Source of the DNA: Lachnospiraceae bacterium
GTDB lineage: Bacteria; Bacillota; Clostridia; Lachnospirales; Lachnospiraceae
Direction of reading: 5' to 3'
DNA: 64,000 bases
Assembly (NCBI GenBank): GCA_017517305.1
Contig: JAFWZV010000007.1
Location: 117,282 to 181,281, forward strand
Positions 53,675 through 62,422 of this stretch are shown piece by piece. Numbering within the stretch: the stretch's first letter is position 1; each line of letters begins with the position of its first letter. The notes under the pieces were generated by a model. The model had not been told where the DNA came from, did no database searches, and worked only from the letters and a program-made list of their open reading frames with translations. The position numbers and the translations under genes were made by a program.

Positions 53675-54433
53675 ATGGGACTAAAGGATTTATTTAAGAA
53701 AAAAGAAGAAAAGAGTATCGTGACAGAAGTAGAAAGAAAATCCATCTTCGACACAGACTACCCTATGGACAAAAGCAACTGGAAGCAGGTATTTTCAGCA
53801 TGCTTGGGACAATCTGTAGTGACACAGGATGCAATGGCGGAGCTTGTGGTAAAGGATAGAAATTGGTTTGTGGACTTTGGTAAAGGTACCTTAACCTTTG
53901 GTAATGATGCATATCCTGTGGAGTTTATCGGTAGCGAATCAAGTCACAGTGACACTTGGATGTGGGGCTGGAATAATATTAATGGTTTTGATGAATCTAT
54001 AATAAAATTGGCCCATGAGGTTTATGATATTGGTGAAGACTTTAATCTAGAGTCATTAATAACTAAGACATTTCCGCTGACAGATGAAATATATGGACAT
54101 ACTCTTGCCATTGTGGCATGTGGTGTATCAAAGGGAAAATATTGCTATTACCGTGGACCACATGATGGCGGAGCTATTATGATGGCAGTTTCAGGATTGC
54201 CACAGGAGGTATTTGCGCCTATAGATATGCAACGTTTTATCTCTACTACTATGGAATGCATTCAGCAGTTTGAGTTGGACCATAAGATATTTGTGGAAAG
54301 TTTACTGATGTGGAATGGTACTGCCTATGAGTGTACGGGTAACAAAGTGGTGGCTCATTTTGCTCAGGATTTGATGATTACATTTGAGCAGGTAGGAGAG
54401 ATTGTGAGAATTACAGATATAAAGACTGTGTAA
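53675..54433 (+). CDS. DUF6882-like protein
   Basis: 252 residues. A charged N-terminus (KDLFKKKEEK) leads to a soluble domain. The stretch SHSDTWMWGWNNINGFDES and the later TLAIVACGVSKGKYCYYRGP resemble the DUF6882 family, whose role is unknown and which is frequent in variable gene neighbourhoods. AAGGAGG precedes the ATG. The assignment is from recall of the family pattern and is moderate. Confidence 0.6.
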   Translation: MGLKDLFKKKEEKSIVTEVERKSIFDTDYPMDKSNWKQVFSACLGQSVVTQDAMAELVVKDRNWFVDFGKGTLTFGNDAYPVEFIGSESSHSDTWMWGWNNINGFDESIIKLAHEVYDIGEDFNLESLITKTFPLTDEIYGHTLAIVACGVSKGKYCYYRGPHDGGAIMMAVSGLPQEVFAPIDMQRFISTTMECIQQFELDHKIFVESLLMWNGTAYECTGNKVVAHFAQDLMITFEQVGEIVRITDIKTV

Positions 54434-54447
54434 AAAAAGGGATTGAG

Positions 54448-54876
54448 ATGGAGAAAGATATGAACAATCAAAATAGTTGCTATACATATTTCAATATCAT
54501 TGGTGATTTTGATCCAGATTATGTATCGGAGTTACTAACTCTAAAGCCTGAAAAAGCATGGAGAATTGGGGATGCTCGTTCTAATGGTACAAAGTATGAT
54601 TTTGCACTTTGGCAAATAGGAAGGTGCGATGAATATGATGTTGATGTTGCTAATCAAATGCGTAAGACCATTTCTATACTCCTAGATAAAATTGAAATAC
54701 TCAATAAGATATATAAAGAGAATGATGTGAAATTTTGTTTAGAGGTTGTACCAAATATCTATGTAGATGAAATTACGCCATGTCTATCACCTGCGCTTGA
54801 TATAATAGATTTCTGTCACGCAACTAGAACAGAAATAGATATTGATATGTATCTGTATGAGTCGGAGAATGAGTAG
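54448..54876 (+). CDS. DUF4279-like protein
   Basis: 142 residues; ATG 54448, or 54460. The opening YFNIIGDFDPDYVSELLTLKP followed by AWRIGDAR is the DUF4279 pattern (strand, GDFDPD, short helix, Pro, GD). DUF4279 proteins are small, cytoplasmic and often found beside toxins or in immunity clusters, but no toxin gene is evident nearby. 15 bp separate it from the DUF6882-like gene. Confidence 0.7.
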   Translation: MEKDMNNQNSCYTYFNIIGDFDPDYVSELLTLKPEKAWRIGDARSNGTKYDFALWQIGRCDEYDVDVANQMRKTISILLDKIEILNKIYKENDVKFCLEVVPNIYVDEITPCLSPALDIIDFCHATRTEIDIDMYLYESENE

Positions 54877-54911
54877 CAAAATTAAATTTATATAATCTAT
54901 GGAGAAAAAAT

Positions 54912-55472
54912 ATGGATGCGAGAGAACTACTAGCAGCATTAACTGTTGCAGAAAAATTAAAGGATACAACAAGACATTGTTATACATCACAGGGAAGACA
55001 TGAAAGCGTAGCAGAGCACAGCTGGATGATGACCTTGATGGCATTTTTTATGAAAGATGAATTTCCTGAGGCTGATATAAATAAAATAATTCAGATGTGC
55101 ATTATCCATGATTTGGGAGAATGCTTTACAGGTGATATTCCCACATTTGCTAAAACAAAGGAAAATGAAGCGGTAGAAGAGAACCTACTTGCTAACTGGG
55201 TGAATTCATTGCCTGAAACAGCTAAGGATGAAATGAAATGCCTGTATAAGGAAATGGAAGAAAGACAAACATTAGAGGCTAAAATATATAAAGCTATCGA
55301 CAGCCTAGAAGCATTAATTCAACATAACTTCTCTGACATATCTACATGGTCAGAAAATGAGTATGAACTGAATTTGGTATATGCAGATGATATAGTTGGA
55401 TTTTCAGATTACTTGACTAATCTGAGAGAAGAAATTAGGAAGGATACGATTCAGAAGATTTCAGAGAGATAA
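54912..55472 (+). CDS. HD-domain hydrolase
   Basis: 186 residues. His in ESVAEHSWMMTLM (about 35-40), HD in IIHDLGECFTGDIP (about 68-69) and a later Asp in KAIDSLEALIQ match the YfbR/HDDC2 type, probably a nucleoside-phosphate phosphohydrolase. It is a relative of 40665-41255 but shorter and diverged. It lies directly before pdp; a nucleotide-salvage link would make sense but is not shown. Confidence 0.85.
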   Translation: MDARELLAALTVAEKLKDTTRHCYTSQGRHESVAEHSWMMTLMAFFMKDEFPEADINKIIQMCIIHDLGECFTGDIPTFAKTKENEAVEENLLANWVNSLPETAKDEMKCLYKEMEERQTLEAKIYKAIDSLEALIQHNFSDISTWSENEYELNLVYADDIVGFSDYLTNLREEIRKDTIQKISER

Positions 55473-55508
55473 ATAATGAATAACTATCACAAATAAGGAG
55501 GTACCCCT

Positions 55509-56819
55509 ATGAGAATGTACGATTTAATTATCAAAAAGCGTGACGGTGGAACACACACCAAGGAAGAAATCGAATTTATAATTAATGGCTATACAAACGG
55601 TGACATCCCGGACTATCAGATGTCAGCTTGGCTTATGGCAGTTTATTACAAGGGCATGACTGCAGAGGAGACAGTGGATTTAACTCTTGCCATGGCTCAC
55701 AGTGGAGATATGCTTGACTTAAGTGCTATACAGGGTGTTAAGGTTGACAAGCATTCCACAGGTGGTGTTGGAGATAAAACCACTCTTATTATTGCCCCAA
55801 TTCTAGCTGCTCTTGGGGTTCCTACTGCTAAGATGAGTGGTAGAGGCTTGGGACATACAGGTGGAACCATAGATAAGTTAGAGAGTATAGAGGGCTTTAA
55901 TGTGGCACTTTCTCAGCAGCAATTTTTTGACAATGTTAATAATTTGAAAATTGCAGTGGTTAGCCAGACAGGAAACCTAGCTCCGGCGGATAAGAAGATA
56001 TATGCACTTCGTGATGTAACTGCAACTGTGGATAGCTTGTCACTTATAGCTTCAAGTATTATGAGCAAGAAGCTTGCAGCAGGGGCGGATGTTATAGTAC
56101 TTGATGTAAAATGTGGTTCAGGCGCATTTATGAAGACTCTTCCTGAGGCTAAAGCCTTGGCTAAGGCTATGGTTGATATAGGAAATATGGCTGGTAGAAA
56201 GACCTACGCTGTTATAACTGATATGAATGAGCCACTTGGTTGTAAGGTGGGAAATGCACTTGAAGTGTACGAGGCTATAGAAGTGCTTCAGGGCAAGATG
56301 CCGGATAAGAGATTATATGAGGTATCTATTACCTTGGCAGCATATATGCTTATGGGCGCAGGAAAGGCTACAACCTTCGATGAAGCAAAGGCAAAGTGTG
56401 AGGCTGTAATCGCTGATGGAAGTGCCCTTACTAAAATGTGTGAGTTTGCTAAGGCTCAGGGCGGTAATGAAGAAGTAATTAAGAATCCAGAGCTTCTTCC
56501 TAAGGCAAAGTATATAGTGCCTGTTACATTTGGTAAGGCTGGTTACATAACAGGCTGTAAGAACAGTGAGGTTGGTATGGTAAGTCTTATGCTTGGTGGT
56601 GGTAGAGCTACTAAGGAAAGCGAGATAGACTTAGCTGTAGGTATAGATATAGTTAAGCATATAGGTGATCATGTAGCAGCTGATGAAACATTTGCATACA
56701 TTCATGCTAATAGTGAGGATGTTATAGAGTCAGCTAAGGAAAGACTTATTAATGCCTACACCATAAATGAAGTTGTTCAGGATGGTTATCTTACTGTGAT
56801 TAAAGAAATTATTCAATAA
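55509..56819 (+). CDS. pdp: Pyrimidine-nucleoside phosphorylase
   Basis: Cleaves uridine, thymidine and deoxyuridine with phosphate, for salvage of bases and (deoxy)ribose 1-phosphate. 436 residues, the usual length. Family signature KMSGRGLGHTGGTIDKLESI is at about 108-127, and the phosphate-binding region KHSTGGVGDKTTL at about 80-92. AAGGAGGT precedes the ATG. Codon use returns to the AAG/GAG-rich core style, so this gene marks the end of the accessory block. Confidence 0.95.
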   Translation: MRMYDLIIKKRDGGTHTKEEIEFIINGYTNGDIPDYQMSAWLMAVYYKGMTAEETVDLTLAMAHSGDMLDLSAIQGVKVDKHSTGGVGDKTTLIIAPILAALGVPTAKMSGRGLGHTGGTIDKLESIEGFNVALSQQQFFDNVNNLKIAVVSQTGNLAPADKKIYALRDVTATVDSLSLIASSIMSKKLAAGADVIVLDVKCGSGAFMKTLPEAKALAKAMVDIGNMAGRKTYAVITDMNEPLGCKVGNALEVYEAIEVLQGKMPDKRLYEVSITLAAYMLMGAGKATTFDEAKAKCEAVIADGSALTKMCEFAKAQGGNEEVIKNPELLPKAKYIVPVTFGKAGYITGCKNSEVGMVSLMLGGGRATKESEIDLAVGIDIVKHIGDHVAADETFAYIHANSEDVIESAKERLINAYTINEVVQDGYLTVIKEIIQ

Positions 56820-56973
56820 TGATAAATAAAATATAGAAATATTAGAAATAACAATTATTATGCTGTTAAAGATAACGATTAATGAATATATTTATAATTT
56901 ATAATAGTTCATTATCTGGACGTTAGAAGCGTAATTTACGTATTATTTAAACCTATAGTTGAACATTTTTAAG

Positions 56974-57002
56974 TTGATAAAGAACACATTATAAGGTATA
57001 AT
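56974..57002 (+). promoter_or_regulatory. Strong sigma-A promoter of the pspA-like gene
   Basis: TTGATA (56974-56979), 17-bp spacer, TATAAT (56997-57002), about 75 bp before the start codon. The remaining gap after pdp (56820-56973) is very AT-rich and shows no gene or clear terminator. Confidence 0.8.
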
Positions 57003-57077
57003 ATTTTCTAGTGATGATTGGGAATCGGAATATAACTGATTGCCGATACATAATTATTTTTTGGAGGTATTTACAAT

Positions 57078-57761
57078 ATGGGAATTATCAGTAGATTTAA
57101 GGACATTATGGCAGCAAACATCAATGCTCTTCTTGATAAGGCTGAGGATCCAGAGAAGATGATTGACCAGACTATGCGTAATCTTACTAAGGATTTAGCA
57201 GAGGTTAAGAAGGAAACTGCAGCTGTTATGGCAGATGAGAACAGATGTAAGAGAGAGTTAGATGAGTGCAACAGCGAGATTGCTAAGATGCAGGCTTACG
57301 CTGAGAAGGCTCTTCTTGCAGGTAACGAAGCAGATGCTATGAAGTTCTTAACTCAGAAGAACCAGCTTACTGCTAAGCAGACAAGTCTTCAGCAGACTTA
57401 TGATGTGGCAGCAGCTAACGCTATGAAGATGAGACAGATGCATGATAAGCTTGTTAACGATATCAACGAGCTTAACTCTAGAAGAGATGCTATCAAGGCT
57501 AAGATTAAGGTTGCTAAGACTCAGCAGAGACTTAATGAGCTTAACTCAACTATTACAGATTCTTCAAGCAGCATCAGTGCATTTGAGAGAATGGAAGCTA
57601 AGGCAAACAGCATGTTAGATCAGGCTAATGCTATGTCAGAGCTTAACTTAACTGAGGCAGATAGCAGCGTTGATTCATTGGCAGCTAAGTACGACGCAGC
57701 TCCTGATGCATCAGTACAGAGCGAGTTAGAAGCTCTTAAGGCTAAGATGGGACTTCAGTAA
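57078..57761 (+). CDS. pspA: PspA/IM30 family protein
   Basis: Membrane-associated coiled-coil protein of the phage-shock / Vipp1 family (ESCRT-III superfamily), which stabilises membranes under stress. 227 residues, almost entirely helical. The N-terminal amphipathic helix GIISRFKDIMAANINALLDK binds membranes, followed by DPEKMIDQTMRNLTKDL, the family mark. Codons are strongly biased (AAG, GAG, CTT), and the promoter is near-consensus, both fitting high expression. pcrA begins one base after the stop. Confidence 0.92.
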   Translation: MGIISRFKDIMAANINALLDKAEDPEKMIDQTMRNLTKDLAEVKKETAAVMADENRCKRELDECNSEIAKMQAYAEKALLAGNEADAMKFLTQKNQLTAKQTSLQQTYDVAAANAMKMRQMHDKLVNDINELNSRRDAIKAKIKVAKTQQRLNELNSTITDSSSSISAFERMEAKANSMLDQANAMSELNLTEADSSVDSLAAKYDAAPDASVQSELEALKAKMGLQ

Positions 57762-57762
57762 T

Positions 57763-60069
57763 TTGCCAGGATTAAATGATAAACAGTTAGAGGCCTGTTG
57801 TTATACCGACGGGCCTTTACTTATTTTAGCGGGTGCAGGTTCTGGTAAAACCAGAGTTATCACCCACAAGATTGCGTATCTCATAGACGAGTTAGGGGTT
57901 AATCCTTATAATATTTTAGCCATAACCTTTACCAACAAGGCTGCCAAGGAGATGCGTGAGAGAGTAGATAATTTAGTTAGCTATGGTGCAGAGTATATTT
58001 GGGTAAGTACATTTCACTCTATGTGCGTAAGAATTTTAAGAAAGCACATAAATAAGATAGGTGGAACTAAGGATTTCACTATATATGACACTGATGAGCA
58101 GAAGGTAGTAATTAAGGAAGTATTAAAGTACTTAAATATTGACCCTAAGATGTATCCTGAGAAGGCAATGCTTAGTGCCATATCTAATGCTAAGGAAAAA
58201 TATATGTCTCCTGATGATTACGAGAGAGAGAATGCTACAAGCTTTAGAGACCAGCAGATTGCAAAGGTTTATAGAGAGTATCAGAAACGTCTTAGAAGTA
58301 ACAATGCGTTAGATTTTGATGATTTGATTTATCAGACCATATTTTTGTTCGAGACCAATCCGGATGTGCTTGAGGAGTATCAGGATAGATTCCAGTATAT
58401 AATGGTGGACGAGTATCAGGATACAAATCACACTCAGTTTATACTTGTTAAGCAGCTGGCTGCAAAGCATAGAAACTTATGTGTAGTAGGTGATGATGAC
58501 CAGAGTATATATAAGTTTAGAGGTGCTAACATCTATAATATTCTTAATTTTGAGAATGAGTATAAGGACGCTAAGGTTGTAAAGCTGGAGCAGAATTATC
58601 GTTCCACTGCAAATATCCTTAATGCGGCCAATGCTGTTATTGCCAATAATGAAGGGCGTAAGGATAAGACTCTTTGGACTGAGAGAGAAGACGGAGAGAA
58701 GATTACCTTTACCAGATACGACAATGAGAAGGATGAGGGAAGAGGCATAGCTTCTAAGATTAAGACTATTAAGAACGGTGGAAATAGTCTTGATAATGTA
58801 GCTGTTCTTTACAGAACTAATGCCCAGTCTCGTGCTCTTGAGGAACAGCTTATATATGAGAACATTCCTTACAAGGTTTTTGGAGGTCAGAACTTCTATG
58901 GTCGTAAGGAAATTAAGGATATAATTTGTTATTTAAAAATTCTTGTTAACCCTAGTGATGATCAGTCTGTAAAGAGAGTCATCAATGTTCCTAAGCGTGG
59001 AATTGGTGATGCAACAGTAGACAAAATCAGTACATTTGCCATGGGTAATGGAATTGACTTATATGATGCACTCTTGGATATAGCAGAAATTCCTGGTATG
59101 TCTAGAAATGTAGAGAAGATAGGTAAGTTTACTGAGCTTATAGAGGGATTTAAGTCCATGCTTAACCCTGAGGAGTATAGTTTGGTAGAGCTATACGAGG
59201 AAATTCTTGATAAGACAGGGTATACAGAGGCTTTAAAGGCTGAGGGTACAGATGAGGCCAAGGCTCGTATGGAAAACCTTAAGGAGCTTGAGACTAAGAT
59301 AGTAAACTACGAGGAGAATGCAGAGTATCCTAACCTTACTGAATTATTAGAGGAGATTGCACTTGTAGCTGATGTGGATGAAAATGAGGATGAGGATAAT
59401 CCTACTGCAAAGGTTACTCTTATGACTCTTCACAGTGCTAAGGGACTTGAGTTTCCTTATGTATTTATAGCTGGTATGGAGGAGAGATTATTCCCAAGTG
59501 GCATGTCTATGGATTCTGATGATCCGGATGCTTTAGAAGAAGAGAGACGTCTTTGCTATGTTGGTATAACTAGAGCCATGGATAAGCTTTATCTATCTGC
59601 TGCGGTTACCAGAATGATGTATGGTAATACAAACTATACTGAGGATTCAAGATTTATAGATGAGATTCCAAGTCATTACTTAGAAAGAGATGGAAGGGAA
59701 AGATATAAGTCTAATAATATGAGCTCAGCATCTAGCTTTGGTACAGGTAAAACCTTTGGTGGTTATGGAGGAAGCCTTCCTGGTGTTATGGGAGGTAGAG
59801 GAATAGCAACACCTAAAGTTAAGCCAGTTAACTATTATAGCCAATCAAATCCATCAGCAAATCCTGGCTTTGGCAAAGCATTTCCTATGGGAGATGTTGG
59901 TTCTGCAGAAAGCTACCAGGTAGGTGATAAGGTTAAGCATTTGAAGTTTGGTGTTGGAATAGTTAAAAGTATTACTCCAAAAAGTGGCGACAAAGAAGTT
60001 GTAGTTGACTTTGAGAGAGTTGGAGAGAAGACTATGTTTTCTTCTCTTGTAAAATTGAAAAAACTGTAA
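57763..60069 (+). CDS. pcrA: ATP-dependent DNA helicase PcrA/UvrD
   Basis: Superfamily 1 3'-5' helicase for repair and rolling-circle replication. 768 residues. It starts with TTG one base after the pspA stop; no strong Shine-Dalgarno is seen, so translation may be coupled. Motifs: LAGAGSGKTRV (about 21-31), MVDEYQDTN (about 222), GDDDQSIYKFRGA (about 246-258), TLHSAKGLEFP (about 563-573) and VGITRAMDKL. The C-terminus has the Gly/Ser-rich linker and the VGDKVKHLKFGVGIV domain typical of PcrA, which contacts RNA polymerase. Confidence 0.96.
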   Translation: MPGLNDKQLEACCYTDGPLLILAGAGSGKTRVITHKIAYLIDELGVNPYNILAITFTNKAAKEMRERVDNLVSYGAEYIWVSTFHSMCVRILRKHINKIGGTKDFTIYDTDEQKVVIKEVLKYLNIDPKMYPEKAMLSAISNAKEKYMSPDDYERENATSFRDQQIAKVYREYQKRLRSNNALDFDDLIYQTIFLFETNPDVLEEYQDRFQYIMVDEYQDTNHTQFILVKQLAAKHRNLCVVGDDDQSIYKFRGANIYNILNFENEYKDAKVVKLEQNYRSTANILNAANAVIANNEGRKDKTLWTEREDGEKITFTRYDNEKDEGRGIASKIKTIKNGGNSLDNVAVLYRTNAQSRALEEQLIYENIPYKVFGGQNFYGRKEIKDIICYLKILVNPSDDQSVKRVINVPKRGIGDATVDKISTFAMGNGIDLYDALLDIAEIPGMSRNVEKIGKFTELIEGFKSMLNPEEYSLVELYEEILDKTGYTEALKAEGTDEAKARMENLKELETKIVNYEENAEYPNLTELLEEIALVADVDENEDEDNPTAKVTLMTLHSAKGLEFPYVFIAGMEERLFPSGMSMDSDDPDALEEERRLCYVGITRAMDKLYLSAAVTRMMYGNTNYTEDSRFIDEIPSHYLERDGRERYKSNNMSSASSFGTGKTFGGYGGSLPGVMGGRGIATPKVKPVNYYSQSNPSANPGFGKAFPMGDVGSAESYQVGDKVKHLKFGVGIVKSITPKSGDKEVVVDFERVGEKTMFSSLVKLKKL

Positions 60070-60106
60070 AAAATTATCTATTGCAGTAGATAATTAATAA
60101 ATATTG

Positions 60107-60115
60107 TGGTATAAT
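60107..60115 (+). promoter_or_regulatory. Extended -10 promoter of the Asp-rich membrane peptide gene
   Basis: TGG TATAAT (60107-60115) without a good -35. It lies 59 bp before the start codon. An AT-rich 8-bp hairpin (60073-60094) just upstream lacks a T-run. Confidence 0.5.
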
Positions 60116-60173
60116 TTGAACATGCATATGTTATATATGGTAAGCGATAATTATAGAAAGGGTGGTAACAGAT

Positions 60174-60416
60174 ATGAAAAAGTACGATGAAGTAACAGTT
60201 GTTAAGGAAGACGAGTGCGTAACAGAGGCTAAGAATGCCTTTTTATCAGTAGCACTTATCGTAGGTATTATTACAATTATCGTAGGTATCTGCGTTGCTG
60301 TATATAAGTACCTTACTCCAGATTACCTTGACGATTTTGATGATTATGATGATGACTTCGATGATGATCTTTTCGATGATGAGGATGAGGTTGTTGAAGT
60401 TAAGGTAGAAGAGTAA
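60174..60416 (+). CDS. Small membrane protein with Asp-rich tail
   Basis: 80 residues from ATG 60174; AAGGGTGGT lies upstream, and an in-frame GTG at 60162 falls within it. A charged N-terminus (MKKYDEVTVVKEDE) leads into one transmembrane helix (about 25-46, AFLSVALIVGIITIIVGICV). The last 30 residues are nearly all Asp and Glu with Phe and Tyr (DDFDDYDDDFDDDLFDDED). Not recognised. A terminator follows. The acidic tail could bind cations or a basic partner. Confidence 0.75.
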   Translation: MKKYDEVTVVKEDECVTEAKNAFLSVALIVGIITIIVGICVAVYKYLTPDYLDDFDDYDDDFDDDLFDDEDEVVEVKVEE

Positions 60417-60442
60417 TATATTTCTTAATACTATGAACTTAT

Positions 60443-60473
60443 GAGGATATCCTAGTGGATATCCTCTTTTTTT
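60443..60473 (+). terminator. Intrinsic terminator
   Basis: GAGGATATCC (60443-60452), TAGT loop, GGATATCCTC (60457-60466): a perfect 10-bp stem followed by seven T. Confidence 0.9.
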
Positions 60474-60477
60474 AAGC

Positions 60478-60525
60478 AAAGCTCTTGAGATATTGTACAC
60501 CTTTATCGGCACTTCAAGAGCTTTT
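60478..60525 (+). terminator. Possible second terminator hairpin
   Basis: AAAGCTCTTGA (60478-60488) pairs with TCAAGAGCTTT (60514-60524), 11 bp around a 25-nt loop, followed by T-rich sequence. The large loop makes it less certain. Confidence 0.4.
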
Positions 60526-60646
60526 ATAATGATAGTAGTACTGGGATATGTTGTAAATAATGAAGATGTGATTATGTGAGTAACAGGTACAGAACCTGTG
60601 TATACAAGATTTTTTGAGAGGATACGAGAGTGGGATTGAGAGAAAC

Positions 60647-60675
60647 TTGATTTTTGTATGTTCTGTGAGTATAAT
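60647..60675 (+). promoter_or_regulatory. Probable sigma-A promoter of the second accessory block
   Basis: TTGATT (60647-60652), 17-bp spacer, TATAAT (60670-60675), 37 bp before the GNAT start. An inverted repeat ACAGGT/ACCTGT lies about 70 bp further upstream. Confidence 0.7.
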
Positions 60676-60711
60676 TCTCTTATGAAAATTTGAAGTTGAT
60701 GGTGAGTTTAA

Positions 60712-61311
60712 ATGAAAGTAAAATTATTGAAAGATGTTTCAAAAAGTGAATTGGCAGAAATTAAAAAAATGGTTGGTGAAGCATTTATTACTAATGAGCT
60801 ATTTCATGAATTTGGAAATATGAGTGATAGAAAAGAGCTTGTGATGAAATATATGGATATATATACAGATTATGTGTATGAATCAAAAGCACTTTATGTA
60901 ACAGAGGACCATAAGGGGGCAGTTGGTTTCGTACATAGCAAAAAAGCACCAGTATATCCACAGATGAAGATGTTATTCCGATTGCTAAAAGTTATTCCAT
61001 TCAAGACATTAAAAAGGTATATGTCACACATTAAGCAAATATCGGATTCCAACAAGCAGTATGCCATAAAACCACATATTGATATTTTGTTTGTTTGCGT
61101 TGATAAAGAATATCAGGGGAAGGGCTATGCAAGGTATTTAGTAGAAGCTGCGAAGAAATATGCTGAAAGTGAAAAAGTGCCATTGTTGTTTGATACAGAC
61201 ATGAAGCAGTACGCACAGATATATCAACATTACGGATGCGAATTATATAATCAGACTTTGGCAAGTAATGGTGTTACGCGATATAATTTGGTTTGGAAGA
61301 AAGAAATGTAG
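60712..61311 (+). CDS. GNAT-family N-acetyltransferase
   Basis: 199 residues. Motif A is FVCVDKEYQGKGYARYLVEA (about 126-145) with Q-G-K-G-Y-A. The N-terminal half has a longer helical insertion (RLLKVIPFKTLKRYMSHIKQ) as in the larger GNATs. Codons are AAA/GAA-rich like the first accessory block. It heads a four-gene run under the promoter at 60647. Substrate unknown. Confidence 0.88.
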   Translation: MKVKLLKDVSKSELAEIKKMVGEAFITNELFHEFGNMSDRKELVMKYMDIYTDYVYESKALYVTEDHKGAVGFVHSKKAPVYPQMKMLFRLLKVIPFKTLKRYMSHIKQISDSNKQYAIKPHIDILFVCVDKEYQGKGYARYLVEAAKKYAESEKVPLLFDTDMKQYAQIYQHYGCELYNQTLASNGVTRYNLVWKKEM

Positions 61312-61370
61312 TAAGAAAAGTAAATTTGAAGTTTGCAGCGTGATGTGTAACTGATGAGGAGGATTTTAAT

Positions 61371-61844
61371 TTGGGAAATGATATGCTGAAATTTAAGTGC
61401 AGCGGAATAGATGCACAAGGACAATTTCTTCTTGAATATACAGGGTATGGTCAGGATATTTCGCCGGAGTTTGTTATTGAAAATCTTTCTCCAAGTGCGC
61501 AAACCATAGCAATTACGTTAGAAGATTTGAGCCATCCGATTAAAAATTTTACCCATTGGATTGTTTGGAATATTCCAGCAACAAATGTAATAAGGGAAGA
61601 AATTCCGTCAGGAAAAAATATAGAAGTATATAAAAATACAAAGCAGGGACTTGCTTATGGTTGGCATCGATATGCAGGACCTAAACCACCTAAAGGTAAG
61701 AAACATTTATATAGGTTTACGCTGTATGCATTAGATTGTGAAATGGATTTACCCGCAAATATATTCAAAAAGACTTTCTTAAAAGAGGCCGAAGGGCATA
61801 TTTTACAAAAGGGTGAGATTACAGGAGAATTTGTTGCAAAATAA
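61371..61844 (+). CDS. YbhB/YbcL-family (PEBP-like) protein, paralogue 2
   Basis: 157 residues starting with TTG 61371, placed by GAGGAGG 8 nt upstream. Near-copy of the product of 46883: shared ISPEF, AITLEDLSHPIK, THW, WNIPATN, YAGPKPPKGKKHLYRF and GHILQKGEITGEF. The two genes are 14.5 kb apart in the same orientation, one in each accessory block, which suggests duplication or two acquisitions from related sources. Confidence 0.88.
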   Translation: MGNDMLKFKCSGIDAQGQFLLEYTGYGQDISPEFVIENLSPSAQTIAITLEDLSHPIKNFTHWIVWNIPATNVIREEIPSGKNIEVYKNTKQGLAYGWHRYAGPKPPKGKKHLYRFTLYALDCEMDLPANIFKKTFLKEAEGHILQKGEITGEFVAK

Positions 61845-61897
61845 AAGGTGCCTATCTTGCATAGAGTTTGAAAAGTAAGACTTTTACGGAGGAATAT

Positions 61898-62359
61898 ATG
61901 AAAGTAGTTTTATACAGAATAGGGCAATGTACTTGGGGCATATTACAAACAGTCGTAGGATTCATTATGTTTCTGAAATATTTTAAGAATAAACATTATA
62001 CTTACCATGGTGCTGTTATTACAGAATGGAATGCGAATGCAAGTGTATCTTTAGGTTTATTTGTATTCATCGCTCATGAGGAACCCTGGTTTGAAAAATA
62101 TAAGGAACAGATGGAAGCTGAGGAACTTTATTCCCGCTTGCTGGTTCATGAATATGGTCATACAATTCAATCTCTTATACTTGGACCACTATACTTGATT
62201 GTTATTGGAATTCCTTCTACAATGTGGGCGTTTTTGTTTGAGAAGAAACGAAAAGATGAGCAAATACCATATGGCGCTTTCTTTACAGAAAAATGGGCAA
62301 ATAGACTTGGGGAACGAGTGACTGGCGAGAAATCTATAGATATGCTTGTGATAGATTAA
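61898..62359 (+). CDS. Membrane protein with HEYGH zincin-like motif
   Basis: 153 residues from ATG 61898, set by CGGAGG; an in-frame codon at 61868 has no site. A hydrophobic helix (about 10-27) and a second one (about 103-120) flank LLVHEYGHTIQS (about 86-97), an HExxH zinc-metalloprotease-type motif. Only 153 residues, so if it is a protease it is minimal. The central region around residues 40-65 is polar (WNANASVSLGLFVFI). Not assigned to a family. Confidence 0.65.
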   Translation: MKVVLYRIGQCTWGILQTVVGFIMFLKYFKNKHYTYHGAVITEWNANASVSLGLFVFIAHEEPWFEKYKEQMEAEELYSRLLVHEYGHTIQSLILGPLYLIVIGIPSTMWAFLFEKKRKDEQIPYGAFFTEKWANRLGERVTGEKSIDMLVID

Positions 62360-62422
62360 AAATGAAACTTTGAATTTTACGCATTGTTAATTAGAGACTA
62401 AGAGAAGGAGTAGACATATAAA

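Noticed and set aside
43425-55472. Possible chromosomal integron cassette array
   Set aside because: Genes are small and co-directional, but the gaps do not share attC-like inverted repeats and no integron integrase is present.
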